From Candidatus Gastranaerophilales bacterium (GTDB taxonomy: Bacteria > Cyanobacteriota > Vampirovibrionia > Gastranaerophilales > Gastranaerophilaceae): 64,000 bases of DNA. The notes below the pieces were generated by a model that was given only the letters and a program-made list of their open reading frames with translations, ran no database searches and was not told where the DNA came from. Positions 35,974 through 45,490 of the stretch are shown here, in pieces; the stretch's first letter is position 1, and every line of letters begins with the position of its first letter. Location of the stretch: the NCBI GenBank assembly GCA_928722015.1, contig CAKMWI010000005.1, forward strand, positions 1 through 64,000, in the 5' to 3' direction. A program made the position numbers and the translations under genes.

Positions 35974-37572
35974 ATGGAAACTTATGGTATCGAAAAGTTT
36001 GGCATTATCGGGCCAAAAGCAGTTTATCGTAATTTGACACCAGCTCAATTGACAGAAGCTGCATTACGTTTAGGAGAAGGCAAACTTAGCAACACAGGAG
36101 CACTGGTAGTTACTACAGGAAAGTATACCGGTCGTTCTCCTAAAGACAAATTTATTGTTGACACAGAAGGTGTTCATGATGAAATCGCTTGGGGTAAAGT
36201 AAACCGCCCAATAAGCAGAGAAAAATTTAACTCTATTAAGGGTAAAATTGCTTCATACCTACAGAACCGTGAAATCTTTATTTTTGATGGTTTTGCAGGT
36301 GCAGATAAAACCTATACCCAAAAATTCCGAGTTATTAATGAATTAGCAAGCCAAAACTTGTTCATTCATCAATTATTAATCCGTCCTACCGCAGAAGAAC
36401 TTGCATCATACGGAGAACCTGATTATACAATTCTTTGTGCTCCAGGATTTAAATGTGATCCTGAAGTTGATGGTGTAAATTCAGAAGCTTGTATCGCAAT
36501 TGACTATGAAGCACACGAAATTATCATTTGCGGCTCAAGATATGCCGGTGAAATCAAGAAATCAGTATTTGCAACAATGAATTATGTTATGACTAAGAAG
36601 AATGTTCTTCCTATGCACTGTTCAGCAAATATGGATCCTGAAACTCATGAAACAGCTGTATTCTTTGGACTTTCAGGAACCGGTAAAACCACTCTTTCAG
36701 CTGATCCAGCTCGCAAACTTATCGGTGATGACGAACATGGTTGGTCTCCTGATGGAGTATTCAATTTCGAAGGCGGATGTTATGCAAAATGTATCAACCT
36801 TTCAGCAGAACATGAACCTGAAATTTACAACGCAATTAAATTTGGTTCATTAGTTGAAAACGTTGTTATGGATCCTGAAACACGCGAATTTGACTTTAAT
36901 GATGGTTCATTAACTGAAAATACACGTGTTGGATATCCTATCAACTATATTGATAACGCTGAAATTCCTTCTAAAGGCGGAATTCCAAAAGTTGTTGTAT
37001 TTTTAACAGCTGATGCATTTGGAGTTTTACCTCCTATCTCAAGACTTGATAAAAATGCTGCAATGTATCACTTTGTAACCGGATTCACTTCTAAGTTAGC
37101 CGGTACTGAAAGAGGTGTTACAGAACCTCAACCAACATTCTCAACATTATTTGGTGAACCATTTATGCCAATGGATGCATCAGTATATGCTAAAATGTTG
37201 GGTGAAAAATTAGACAAATATGGCACTAAGGTTTACCTTGTTAACACAGGATGGGCCGGAGGTTCAGCAGCTTCAGGCGCTAAACGTATGAAGTTAGCTT
37301 ATACTCGTGCAATGGTTTCAGCAGCATTAAACGGCTCGTTTGATAATGTTGAATTCAAACATCATGATGTATTCAACGTAGATTATCCAACATCTTGTCC
37401 TAACGTTCCTGATGAAATGTTAGATGCAAGAGGATTATGGGCTGATAAAAATGCTTATGATGAAGCTGCTAATAAATTGGCTCAAATGTTTGCTGATAAC
37501 TTTGCAGCTAAATATCCTAATATGCCATCTGAAATTGTTAATGCAGGTCCTAAAGCTAAAACAATTGCTTAA
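35974..37572 (+). CDS. pckA: ATP-dependent phosphoenolpyruvate carboxykinase
   Basis: The 532-residue enzyme interconverts oxaloacetate + ATP and PEP + CO2 + ADP. It has TGKYTGRSPKDKF (about 48-60), the kinase-1a motif GLSGTGKTTLSAD (about 232-244), the metal site IGDDEHGW (about 250-257) and FEGGCYAKCI. The Lys/Arg and Asp residues of the ATP form are in place. In an anaerobe it can run in the carboxylating direction towards succinate as well as in gluconeogenesis. An AGGAGG ribosome site and a strong terminator frame the gene. Confidence 0.96.
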   Translation: METYGIEKFGIIGPKAVYRNLTPAQLTEAALRLGEGKLSNTGALVVTTGKYTGRSPKDKFIVDTEGVHDEIAWGKVNRPISREKFNSIKGKIASYLQNREIFIFDGFAGADKTYTQKFRVINELASQNLFIHQLLIRPTAEELASYGEPDYTILCAPGFKCDPEVDGVNSEACIAIDYEAHEIIICGSRYAGEIKKSVFATMNYVMTKKNVLPMHCSANMDPETHETAVFFGLSGTGKTTLSADPARKLIGDDEHGWSPDGVFNFEGGCYAKCINLSAEHEPEIYNAIKFGSLVENVVMDPETREFDFNDGSLTENTRVGYPINYIDNAEIPSKGGIPKVVVFLTADAFGVLPPISRLDKNAAMYHFVTGFTSKLAGTERGVTEPQPTFSTLFGEPFMPMDASVYAKMLGEKLDKYGTKVYLVNTGWAGGSAASGAKRMKLAYTRAMVSAALNGSFDNVEFKHHDVFNVDYPTSCPNVPDEMLDARGLWADKNAYDEAANKLAQMFADNFAAKYPNMPSEIVNAGPKAKTIA

Positions 37573-37598
37573 TAATTCTCAGAAAAAGGAAAATATCG

Positions 37599-37634
37599 AA
37601 AAGTCCTGTGAAAAATTTTTCACAGGACTTTTTG
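37599..37634 (+). terminator. Terminator of pckA
   Basis: A 34-base perfect palindrome with arms AAAAGTCCTGTGAAAAA and its complement ends in five T residues, 27 bases after the stop. Confidence 0.85.
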
Positions 37635-37722
37635 ATATGAATAGATTAAAAGATTTCCTTTAAAAAGATGATTAAAAGTATTCTTGCTTACTATAAAATT
37701 ATAAAACCAGAGAGATATAAAA

Positions 37723-37854
37723 ATGAAAACAATCTTAATAATTCTAGGAATACTTATTTGTATAAATTTTCTTGTAATAACTATAAGCAAAGCTTTTGCA
37801 GATGATATTAAAACGGAGTTAAAAACAGAAGCAACTCTTCAAAATACACTTTAA
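37723..37854 (+). CDS. Short secreted or membrane peptide, 43 residues
   Basis: The product starts MKTILIILGILICINFLVI and has a probable cleavage site after SKAFA, leaving a mature peptide of about 17 residues that is acidic and Thr-rich. A GAGAG ribosome site precedes the ATG and a bidirectional terminator follows, so expression is plausible. No function is recognised. It is too short for standard gene calls and could be a relic of a longer gene. Confidence 0.5.
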   Translation: MKTILIILGILICINFLVITISKAFADDIKTELKTEATLQNTL

Positions 37855-37866
37855 ATTTTTCAAATG

Positions 37867-37899
37867 AAAAAGAGCTACACATCAAAGTATAGCTCTTTT
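37867..37899. terminator. Bidirectional terminator between the small peptide gene and gatA
   Basis: The stem AAAAGAGCTA / TAGCTCTTTT lies between convergent genes, with T runs on both strands. Confidence 0.75.
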
Positions 37900-37918
37900 G
37901 ATTATCTTTTTACAAAAA

Positions 37919-39382
37919 TTAAATATTAGCTAATTTTTTATAAAAATCATTTGCCTGCTCAAACTTATACGCGAAATTAAACAACCTTGTTTCTTGTAAT
38001 TGTGGAGCCAAAATCTGCAAGCCTATTGGCATACCATCTGAATCAAAACCGGCAGGAACACTGATTCCAGGCAATCCGGCTAAGTTACAACTAATAGTTG
38101 CAATATCAGTCAAATACATAGCAAGAGGATCTGATGATTTTGCTCCAAGCTCAAACGCTGTGTTTGGACAAGTTGGAGAAATCAATACATCTACTTGTTT
38201 AAAAGCTTCTTTAAATTCTTCAGTTACCAATGCTCTCATTTGTTGAGCTTTTTTATAATATGCATCATAATAGCCTGAAGACAATGCATAAGTACCCAAC
38301 ATTATACGACGCTTAACTTCAGGACCAAACCCCTCAGCACGTGATTTTGTGTATAATTCCATAAGGTTCTTTGCATCAGGATGTCTGTAACCATATCTAA
38401 CTCCATCAAACCTTGCTAAGTTAGATGAACATTCTGCAGTTGCAAGAATATAATAAATACCAATTGAATATTTCAATTTTTTCAATGAAATTTCAACAAT
38501 TTCACAGCCTAATTTTTTATAGGTATCAATAGCATTATCAATAGCCTTCTGAACATCAGGAGAAACGCCTTCTCCCATAAGTTCCTTAATTATACCTACT
38601 TTTTTACCTTTTATATCATTATTCAAATCTTGAGAATAATGTTCAACAGGTAAATTTAAAGATGTTGAATCTTTTGGATCATGTCCAGAGATAACTTCAA
38701 GTAACTGCGCTGCATCTTCAACCGTTCTTGCAAATGGACCAATTTGATCCAATGATGAAGCAAATGCAATCAATCCATATCGAGAAACTCTTCCATAAGT
38801 AGGTTTCATCCCTACAATTCCACAAAAACTTGCAGGAAGACGAATAGAACCGCCTGTATCAGAACCAAGCGCCAAGGTTGCTTCACAAGCAGAAACACTT
38901 GCAGCAGAACCGCCAGAAGAACCGCCAGGAACCTTATTTAAATCCCAAGGGTTGTGAACTTTTTTGAATGCTGAATTTTCATTAGACGATCCCATTGCAA
39001 ATTCATCTAAATTTGCTTTACCAACAATCGGAATTAAATTTCCTAACAACTTTTCAGTAACCGTTGCATTAAACGGAGATACAAAATTTTCTAAAATCTT
39101 ACTGGATGCAGTTGTACGTGAACCAACAAGATTCATATTATCTTTTAATGCCAAAGGAATGCCCGCCAATAACGGTAATTCTTCACCTTTAGCTATTTTT
39201 TCATCTACTTTTTTTGCTGTTGCAAGAGCTGTTTCTTTAGTTAAAGAATTAAAAGCTCCAATTTTTTCTTCTAAAGAATCTATTCTGTCAAATGCTGCAT
39301 TTGTAAGTTCTACAGCAGAAATTTCTTTATTTTTTAAAGCTCTGCTTTGTTCAGCAGCGGACTTTTTCAATAGCTCGTTCAT
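37919..39382 (-). CDS. gatA: Aspartyl/glutamyl-tRNA amidotransferase subunit A
   Basis: The 487-residue amidase-signature enzyme converts misacylated Glu-tRNA-Gln or Asp-tRNA-Asn using glutamine, together with GatB and GatC. The Ser-Ser-Lys triad is visible: Lys in LALKDNM (about 77-83), and the two Ser in PGGSSGGSAASV (about 151-162) and GSDTGGSIRLPASFCG (about 173-188). An AGGAG ribosome site precedes the ATG. gatB and gatC are not in the window. Confidence 0.95.
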   Translation of the reverse strand: MNELLKKSAAEQSRALKNKEISAVELTNAAFDRIDSLEEKIGAFNSLTKETALATAKKVDEKIAKGEELPLLAGIPLALKDNMNLVGSRTTASSKILENFVSPFNATVTEKLLGNLIPIVGKANLDEFAMGSSNENSAFKKVHNPWDLNKVPGGSSGGSAASVSACEATLALGSDTGGSIRLPASFCGIVGMKPTYGRVSRYGLIAFASSLDQIGPFARTVEDAAQLLEVISGHDPKDSTSLNLPVEHYSQDLNNDIKGKKVGIIKELMGEGVSPDVQKAIDNAIDTYKKLGCEIVEISLKKLKYSIGIYYILATAECSSNLARFDGVRYGYRHPDAKNLMELYTKSRAEGFGPEVKRRIMLGTYALSSGYYDAYYKKAQQMRALVTEEFKEAFKQVDVLISPTCPNTAFELGAKSSDPLAMYLTDIATISCNLAGLPGISVPAGFDSDGMPIGLQILAPQLQETRLFNFAYKFEQANDFYKKLANI

Positions 39383-39531
39383 AATTTCTCCTTAAAAGCT
39401 AATTCTCAAAATGATTGTAAGACAAACATGTATTGATAGCAAGATTTTACCTAAAATACAGTTAAAAGTTCATAATATAAAACTCAATAGTATCTATCAA
39501 TAAATTACCTTAAATTTACTGAAAAAATTTA

Positions 39532-40239
39532 TCACACTCGTTTTCCCAAAGATTTTGAAATTTTTGCGTGAATCATGTTTGCCTGATTCAAATACTCTGT
39601 TAATTTTTCGTAATTTTGAACCTTTTCCCCATAAGGAACATTCATTTCTACCAGCTCGTCCACACTTTTGTTTATTTTGGAAAGCTGTTCTAACGAATCA
39701 CTAAGTGTAACAACCGAATTTACTTTTTTAGAAATTTTTGCAAGTATTTGACGTGATAAAAAAGATTGAATTTTATATATTACAGGCATCTTTTGCTTAA
39801 AACTTTGATGAAATTCTTGCGAATTTCTTTCTCCTAACACTCGTCCGCCATACAGCTGTTGTTTTCTCAAAACATCCAACTCTTGCATAATACGTTGCCT
39901 TTTAGCTTTTAACCCCAAAGATTCATTTTGAGTACCATAATTATCTGCAACTTTAATCTTTGCGTCTAAATCTTTTACGAGTGATTCTTTTTCTTTAATC
40001 CGATATTCAATACTTAACTCTTCTGTTTCAGATTGATCAAAAGTAGTTTTATTCAGAATTGCAGAATCATAACCATTTAAGCGTTTGATAGGATTTGTAG
40101 TATTATTGGAAGTTTGTGCTGATTTTTGAGAAATTTCACTTGGATTAAAATTTCCGCTAAACGGATTTACCGCAGAAAAATTATAATCTCTGCTAAAAAT
40201 ATTTCCATTTACCTTATTATTGTTGTTACCACTATCCAT
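39532..40239 (-). CDS. Unassigned coiled-coil protein, 235 residues
   Basis: No family is recognised. The first 60 residues are Asn/Ser-rich and look disordered, with NPFSGNFNPS. From about residue 75 the protein is helical and charged (IEYRIKEKESLVKDLDAKI, LKAKRQRIMQELDVLRKQQ), probably a coiled coil. There is no signal peptide. It follows the LptF/G-like gene by 63 bases on the same strand but has its own leaderless promoter signature, TAAAAT six bases before the ATG. Confidence 0.6.
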   Translation of the reverse strand: MDSGNNNNKVNGNIFSRDYNFSAVNPFSGNFNPSEISQKSAQTSNNTTNPIKRLNGYDSAILNKTTFDQSETEELSIEYRIKEKESLVKDLDAKIKVADNYGTQNESLGLKAKRQRIMQELDVLRKQQLYGGRVLGERNSQEFHQSFKQKMPVIYKIQSFLSRQILAKISKKVNSVVTLSDSLEQLSKINKSVDELVEMNVPYGEKVQNYEKLTEYLNQANMIHAKISKSLGKRV

Positions 40240-40245
40240 ACAAAT

Positions 40246-40251
40246 ATTTTA
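40246..40251 (-). promoter_or_regulatory. -10 box for a leaderless start (coiled-coil protein)
   Basis: TAAAAT ends six bases before ATG 40239, and no Shine-Dalgarno site is present. The -35 is weak. Confidence 0.4.
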
Positions 40252-40302
40252 AAACAAGAAAAAAAATTTTTTCACCATTAAAAGTATGATATTACAAAAA
40301 TT

Positions 40303-41439
40303 TTAACTAATAGTGTATACCTTTTTATAATATAACCATAAGCCCCAAACAGTAAGAACAATATTAGGAAGCCAGGCGGCTAAAAATGGAGCAAGAGAAC
40401 CGGCTTCACCAAAAGATAACGAAAGTGCCCTAACAACATAATACGCAAATATAATTAAGATACTAAATAAAAATCCACGATTATATCTTACTCTAGGCGG
40501 CGTAATTGCCAATGGAACACCTACCAATACAAACACAATAGTTGTTAAAGGAAGAGCAATTTTATCAAACAACTCTATTGTATAGACCTGCCGTGATTCA
40601 GGAGTAATATTGGAAGATGCCAAATATTTCATCAATCTGGTAAAGTTCATCTCTTTAGCAACATTTTTATTCATCTCTTTTGATAAGTCTAATCCAAATT
40701 TAACAACAGAAGTCTCAAATAAAGTTGTATTTAAAACCTGTCCATCATTTCCTATCGTATAAGCAGCACCTTTTTCAAACTTCCACCCTTCTGGGGAAGT
40801 TTTTCCTTGTCTTGCCTGAAGTACCTGAATAGTTCCATCTTTAGAATTATCCAAAACAGTAACATTATATAATGTTTTTCTCTCACAAGACCCAACATAA
40901 AACAATCTTTTTAAAACCCCGTTATCAGTAAGTTCTTTAAAAACAAAATTTTGTTTGCCATCAGGAATATTTTTTTGTCCTAAAGCCCATAATGCCAAAT
41001 CTTTAGCTTGCTTTGTCATGATTGGAACAACACTTTCATTGATAAAAAAACTTGACAAAGACATTAAAATTGCAAAAATAAAAATAGGTTTTGCGATTCT
41101 ATTTAATCCAATCCCACAAGCTCTCATTACAGTAATCTCAGAAGACAAACTTAACCGATTAAGGGTCATAACAGTAGATAACAAAACTCCCATAGGAATT
41201 GTCATAACAATAACCGAAGGTAAGTTTAGTAAAATAATTATAAATGCTACTTTAAACGGAATCCCAAATTTTGCAATTTGTTTAATCAATGTAATAAAAG
41301 TATCAGAAGCAAAAATAATTGTAGTAAAAACAAATACACCCATTAAGAACATTTCTATTACTTGTTTTAAGATATATCTGTCTAAAATTTTTATATTATT
41401 ATACTTCTCTACAATATTATTCCAAAACGATTTAAACAT
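40303..41439 (-). CDS. LptF/LptG-family lipopolysaccharide export permease
   Basis: The 378-residue protein has the YjgP/YjgQ layout: helices at about 23-48, 66-90 and 107-128, a periplasmic beta-jellyroll domain (about 140-270), then three helices at about 280-300, 312-332 and 342-372. DRYILKQVIEMFLMG at the start is typical. With LptB it moves LPS from the inner membrane into the Lpt bridge, so the cell should have an LPS-type outer membrane. Which paralogue it is cannot be decided. The start is leaderless: TAAAAT six bases upstream, TTGCTT 17 bases further. Confidence 0.88.
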   Translation of the reverse strand: MFKSFWNNIVEKYNNIKILDRYILKQVIEMFLMGVFVFTTIIFASDTFITLIKQIAKFGIPFKVAFIIILLNLPSVIVMTIPMGVLLSTVMTLNRLSLSSEITVMRACGIGLNRIAKPIFIFAILMSLSSFFINESVVPIMTKQAKDLALWALGQKNIPDGKQNFVFKELTDNGVLKRLFYVGSCERKTLYNVTVLDNSKDGTIQVLQARQGKTSPEGWKFEKGAAYTIGNDGQVLNTTLFETSVVKFGLDLSKEMNKNVAKEMNFTRLMKYLASSNITPESRQVYTIELFDKIALPLTTIVFVLVGVPLAITPPRVRYNRGFLFSILIIFAYYVVRALSLSFGEAGSLAPFLAAWLPNIVLTVWGLWLYYKKVYTIS

Positions 41440-41445
41440 ATTTTG

Positions 41446-41474
41446 ATTTTAATCTAAAAAAAAGTTTTAAGCAA
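41446..41474 (-). promoter_or_regulatory. Predicted leaderless promoter of the LptF/G-like gene
   Basis: TTGCTT (41469-41474), a 17-base spacer and TAAAAT (41446-41451) are followed by six bases and the ATG. The layout is the same as at the histidine kinase gene. Confidence 0.6.
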
Positions 41475-41479
41475 ATTAT

Positions 41480-42127
41480 TTAATTTGACTCTTTCAGAAT
41501 TAAAATCGTCTGTTCAATCTCCGTTTTCAGATATTCCAACTGTTCAGTAATATTGTTAGGATTATAAATATATCCGGCACTCCCATAAGCCAAATATGGA
41601 TTATATTTCTCTGCTTCACTTCTTAACAAAGCTATTGAACGCGAATGTGTATTTAGTTCCATCAACCTTTTATAAGACACAAACTGACTTTCAGGTCTAT
41701 TATTATATTTATCCCTAAAATAATCCGCATTTTTGTTAAAATAATAAACTTTAGCATTAAAAATCTGAACATTTCCGTTATTTTCAATCAAATCAAAAAT
41801 ATCTTCCAACATCGGAATAAACTCATTCAAATCATTAACATATTGAGAAGTCTTATCTGACTTTAGAATAATATTAACAAATGCAGGATTATCGCGAGGT
41901 ACCGGTTTCAATGCATTTTCTGAATTAAAATCCTTAGCAGGACGAGAATCTACATTTGGCTTAGAATCTTTTGCCGGCTCATAATTTCTGGTTAAATCAG
42001 GTAATGTACCAACATACCCCTTTCCATAATTATCCGTTTTTTGTTGCTTTGCCCAAACACTTGATGAAAACAAAACAAGCAATACAAGAATAAAAATTAT
42101 ACTATGAAAAAACTTACACTTATTCAT
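41480..42127 (-). CDS. Unassigned secreted protein, 215 residues
   Basis: A signal peptide spans about residues 1-26 (FFHSIIFILVLLVLFSSSVWA, cut before KQQK). A Pro/Lys/Asp-rich segment with the repeated element AKDSKP/AKDFNS follows (about 52-68), then a helical domain to the end. No family is recognised. It is periplasmic or surface-exposed by inference. The ATG has no Shine-Dalgarno site but has TATAAT exactly six bases upstream. It precedes the LptF/G-like gene on the same strand. Confidence 0.65.
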   Translation of the reverse strand: MNKCKFFHSIIFILVLLVLFSSSVWAKQQKTDNYGKGYVGTLPDLTRNYEPAKDSKPNVDSRPAKDFNSENALKPVPRDNPAFVNIILKSDKTSQYVNDLNEFIPMLEDIFDLIENNGNVQIFNAKVYYFNKNADYFRDKYNNRPESQFVSYKRLMELNTHSRSIALLRSEAEKYNPYLAYGSAGYIYNPNNITEQLEYLKTEIEQTILILKESN

Positions 42128-42133
42128 ACCACA

Positions 42134-42139
42134 ATTATA
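42134..42139 (-). promoter_or_regulatory. -10 box for a leaderless start (secreted protein)
   Basis: A consensus TATAAT ends six bases (TGTGGT) before ATG 42127. No good -35 is seen at the usual spacing. Confidence 0.45.
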
Positions 42140-42178
42140 ACGATATATGATAAAAAATCATCATTTGTTTATCTTATA

Positions 42179-42814
42179 TTACTTTAAAATTTTCTTCTTT
42201 TTAGAACTCGTATTATCACATTGAGAATAGGTTGGATTACCAAAAGGTCTCATTTGCGGATTTGATTTATAATAATCTTTTTGATGTGCTTCTCTTTTAT
42301 AATCTCTTTTTTCTAACCTTTGAATTTCCTTAAATTTTGAACGCTGTAATCTTGTGAGACATTTTTGAAACTCCTTATTTTCACAGCTAAATAGTTTGTC
42401 AATATCTTTTTTAATATTTTTTACTACTCGTTTTTGACAAGCTATCTCACGCTCCGGAGCATTACCTTCTTCCAAAGCTCTTAATTTAAAACTTTCTTTT
42501 AACAACAAATCAAATTTTTGTTCAAAAATAGGATTATTTTCCCGCAATAACTCTTCTCTTTTTTGTATCTGCTCATCTGTTAGATTTAAAGCATTATATA
42601 TAGTAGCTCTTTCATGCTGCATTCTATCTATAAGTTTTTTATATTCGAGAGCCGCTCTCGGATAATCATAAGATTTTGAATCTTTTGATACACACTTCGA
42701 AGATTGACTTCTATAATCACAAACTTTACCTGATTGCGTATAGTTACAACTTGCCCAACCAATATTTGAAGTAAATAAAACACATATACTTATTAATAAT
42801 AATTGTTTCTTCAT
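42179..42814 (-). CDS. Periplasmic Spy/CpxP-like helical protein
   Basis: A signal peptide (LLLISICVLFTSNIGWA) is followed by a Cys-containing segment, then a long helical region. NLTDEQIQKREEL (about 77-89) resembles the LTxxQ motif of Spy/CpxP periplasmic chaperones; a second partial copy, LTRLQRSKFKEI, lies at about 148-159. The C-terminus is very basic. The LTxxQ resemblance suggests an envelope-stress protein, but the match is short and unproven. A GAGG ribosome site precedes the ATG. Confidence 0.6.
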   Translation of the reverse strand: MKKQLLLISICVLFTSNIGWASCNYTQSGKVCDYRSQSSKCVSKDSKSYDYPRAALEYKKLIDRMQHERATIYNALNLTDEQIQKREELLRENNPIFEQKFDLLLKESFKLRALEEGNAPEREIACQKRVVKNIKKDIDKLFSCENKEFQKCLTRLQRSKFKEIQRLEKRDYKREAHQKDYYKSNPQMRPFGNPTYSQCDNTSSKKKKILK

Positions 42815-42859
42815 ATAAAAACCTCATTTTCAATTTAATTTTCTCATAAATTAGAAATT

Positions 42860-42888
42860 TTTCAAATCAATAATATTTATAGTAAAAT
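42860..42888 (+). promoter_or_regulatory. Predicted leaderless promoter of mrnC
   Basis: TTTCAA (42860-42865) and TAAAAT (42883-42888) are 17 bases apart, with six bases before ATG 42895 and no Shine-Dalgarno site. Confidence 0.45.
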
Positions 42889-42894
42889 TTCATT

Positions 42895-43272
42895 ATGGAA
42901 AATATAAATTTAAGAAATTATGCATATCTTGGTGATGCAGTTTGGGAACTGTTTATTAGGGAAAAAACAATCCTCTTAACTAACAATGCAAAGAAATTAC
43001 ACCAAATTACAACTAATCTTGTAAAAACTCATACTCAAAATGAACTTCTGCACTTTTTAGAATCAAACTTAACAGAAGAAGAACTTGAAATAGCAAAAAG
43101 AGCCCGAAATTTACCTATACCTGTCGGCAGAAGAAATATACAATCAGAATACAGACAAGCAACAGCCTTTGAAACTCTTATCGGCTATTGGTATACTCAT
43201 GATAAAAACAGATTTGAGGAAATAACAGATATCTGTATGGAAAAAATAAAAAGGATGAAAAAAGACCTCTAA
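42895..43272 (+). CDS. mrnC: Mini-ribonuclease III
   Basis: The 125-residue protein consists of an RNase III catalytic domain alone, without the dsRNA-binding domain. AYLGDAVWELFIRE (about 9-22) carries the catalytic Asp, and EYRQATAFETLIGYWY (about 84-99) the second acidic cluster. Mini-III matures 23S rRNA ends in Firmicutes and cyanobacteria. Family-typical RARN and NIQSEYR segments are present. The stop codon lies within the hairpin that ends the transcript. Confidence 0.88.
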   Translation: MENINLRNYAYLGDAVWELFIREKTILLTNNAKKLHQITTNLVKTHTQNELLHFLESNLTEEELEIAKRARNLPIPVGRRNIQSEYRQATAFETLIGYWYTHDKNRFEEITDICMEKIKRMKKDL

Positions 43273-43284
43273 ACAGAGGTCTTT
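43261..43284. terminator. Terminator overlapping the mrnC stop codon
   Basis: A ten-base perfect stem AAAGACCTCT / AGAGGTCTTT with a four-base loop serves both mrnC and the convergent gene; T runs occur on both strands. Confidence 0.75.
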
Positions 43285-43326
43285 CTCATTATACACTCGG
43301 TTTAAATAATTATTGCCTGAGTAAAA

Positions 43327-44307
43327 TTATTCACCTTCAATTTCATCCATAGCTTTAACATATCTAAGTCTCAATTCCTTATCATTAATTGCTTCAACTG
43401 AGAAATCAATATAATGATCTTCTGTTGGGTATTCACCAATTAAATTTTTCAGAAGAATACTATTTGCTCCCAAATATCCCTTTGAAACATTACCTGTTTC
43501 CACATATTCAGAAGTACCATTTCTCTTTGCGACATTAAGAGTATCGCCATTAGTTTGAACAAAAGCTCTGGATTTTAATTTGCAATCAAAAATTGATCCA
43601 TCCTTTTCCCCTGTCTCATTTTCATATTCTTCTACAAATAAACCTCCAGGATTATGAAGAGTTCTACCATCTTTAGTTGTTATAGAGAAAGAACCTGAAG
43701 GAATTCTGAAAACTCTTTTTCCATAAGTTTCATGATTACCCTCATAATCCAAAATTTCAGTATCATAAACCAGAATTTTTTTAGAAGATTCAAGGATGTT
43801 CATATCACCAATTTCTCGTGAACCATACTCCCAATCACGAGTACCTTCATAATGTACAATATTTCTATTTGATGTACTATCATTCATATTTCCGTCAGTT
43901 CCGGTAATATCCCAGTTATCCATATTTTTAAATAATGTATCTAACGGGATTGGTCTTTGATATTTATAATACCATTTTATAATTGTATCTCCTGGATGAT
44001 TATATCCGGTTGTATCAATAATGGATGCATCAGCATCAGCATTTGCATCAGCATTTGCGTCTGCATCTGCATGAGCTTCTGCAAAGACTTCTTTATCACA
44101 ACTTGTTACAACACTACCAGCAACAGGTAAAAAACATAATGCCATAATTGCTGTACGCATTGCATTTGCATTATTTTTCTTCTTATCACCGGTAAATGTT
44201 ACAGCATTTTCCTGTAAAGTATTTGCAGTCTGAACACTCTTGTTATTATTTACAAGAGATTTTCCAAATCCAGCGTATCCATAATTGTTAATTGCATTAA
44301 CTTGCAT
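43327..44307 (-). CDS. Unassigned protein with internal lipobox-like segment and ADAD repeat
   Basis: The 326-residue protein begins with a polar region of about 45 residues carrying GFGKS and VTFTG. A hydrophobic segment then ends in a lipobox-like VVTSC (about 66-70), followed by the low-complexity run ADADANADANADADAS (about 80-95) and a globular C-terminal domain. If the lipobox is used, the protein would be a lipoprotein with an unusually long N-terminal extension. An AGGAGG ribosome site supports the start at 44307, so the extension is probably real. No family is recognised. Confidence 0.6.
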   Translation of the reverse strand: MQVNAINNYGYAGFGKSLVNNNKSVQTANTLQENAVTFTGDKKKNNANAMRTAIMALCFLPVAGSVVTSCDKEVFAEAHADADANADANADADASIIDTTGYNHPGDTIIKWYYKYQRPIPLDTLFKNMDNWDITGTDGNMNDSTSNRNIVHYEGTRDWEYGSREIGDMNILESSKKILVYDTEILDYEGNHETYGKRVFRIPSGSFSITTKDGRTLHNPGGLFVEEYENETGEKDGSIFDCKLKSRAFVQTNGDTLNVAKRNGTSEYVETGNVSKGYLGANSILLKNLIGEYPTEDHYIDFSVEAINDKELRLRYVKAMDEIEGE

Positions 44308-44461
44308 AGAGTGCCTCCTATTCGTAAAACCTGGATATTTTAAACCTGAACATGATTTAAGTTGCTATCCAGTACATAAAATTTTATCATAAAAAGCTAA
44401 AAAGCAGGCTATAATATAAATTACAGCCACAATTTAATTTCATAAATCTTAACAATAATAT

Positions 44462-45478
44462 TTACTGAGCCAACTTTTCGCGGACAAGCGCTTCAACTTC
44501 AGCTAAAACATCAGGATTTTGTTCTAAAAATTCCTTAGCTTTTTCTCTGCCCTGCCCTAATTTTTCTTCGTTATAACTAAACCATGCTCCAGCTTTTTTA
44601 ACAATATCAAGATTTACAGCAACATCTAAAATATTACCGACTTTAGAGATTCCTTTACCAAAAATAATATCAAATTCAGCAGTTCTAAACGGAGGAGCTA
44701 CCTTATTTTTCAAAACTCTTACTCTTACATGGTTTCCAATTTCACCTTCATCACCTTTGAGAGTTTCAGTGCGTTTAATTTCCATACGTACAGATGCATA
44801 ATATTTAAGAGCATTACCACCGGTAGTAGTTTCAGGATTACCATACATAACCCCTATTTTCATTCGCAATTGGTTAATAAATATTACTGTAGTATTTGTT
44901 TTTCCAATAATACCAGTAAGTTTTCTCAAAGCCTTAGACATCAAACGAGCTTGAAGTCCCATCTGTTGATCTTCCATAGAACCTTCAATTTCGGCCTTTG
45001 GAACAAGTGCAGCAACTGAGTCAACAACAACAATATCCACTGCTCCGGAACGAACCAACTCTTCAGTAATATCAAGAGCTTGTTCTCCGGTATCCGGTTG
45101 AGAAATCAATAAATCATCAACCTGAACACCCAAATTTCTGGCATATTCCGGATCAAGAGCATGCTCAGCATCAACGAAAGCTGCTATACCACCTCGTTTT
45201 TGACACTCTGCAACAATATGTTGGGCAAGAGTAGTTTTCCCTGATGATTCAGGACCATAAATCTCAATAATACGACCGCGAGGAATTCCTCCAATGCCAA
45301 GTGCAACATCTAAAGACAAAGCACCTGTAGGGATAGCATCAACATTAACAGTGGTTTTATCACCCAGCTTCATAATTGAGCCTTTACCAAAATCTTTCTC
45401 AATTTTCTCAATAGCAAGCTTTAGCGCCTTGTTTCTCTCCTCGCTAATATTAACTACAGGTGATTCCTTCACTGCCAT
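44462..45478 (-). CDS. recA: Recombinase A
   Basis: The 338-residue strand-exchange ATPase has the P-loop [12 protein letters not shown] (about 64-75), VDAEHALDP, Walker [13 protein letters not shown], the L2 loop [25 protein letters not shown] and the normal short C-terminus. A GAGGA ribosome site precedes the ATG. It lies 12 bases after the HTH gene and is probably cotranscribed with it. I see no clear LexA-type operator before that upstream gene. Confidence 0.97.
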   Translation of the reverse strand: MAVKESPVVNISEERNKALKLAIEKIEKDFGKGSIMKLGDKTTVNVDAIPTGALSLDVALGIGGIPRGRIIEIYGPESSGKTTLAQHIVAECQKRGGIAAFVDAEHALDPEYARNLGVQVDDLLISQPDTGEQALDITEELVRSGAVDIVVVDSVAALVPKAEIEGSMEDQQMGLQARLMSKALRKLTGIIGKTNTTVIFINQLRMKIGVMYGNPETTTGGNALKYYASVRMEIKRTETLKGDEGEIGNHVRVRVLKNKVAPPFRTAEFDIIFGKGISKVGNILDVAVNLDIVKKAGAWFSYNEEKLGQGREKAKEFLEQNPDVLAEVEALVREKLAQ

Positions 45479-45490
45479 CTTATATTCCTC

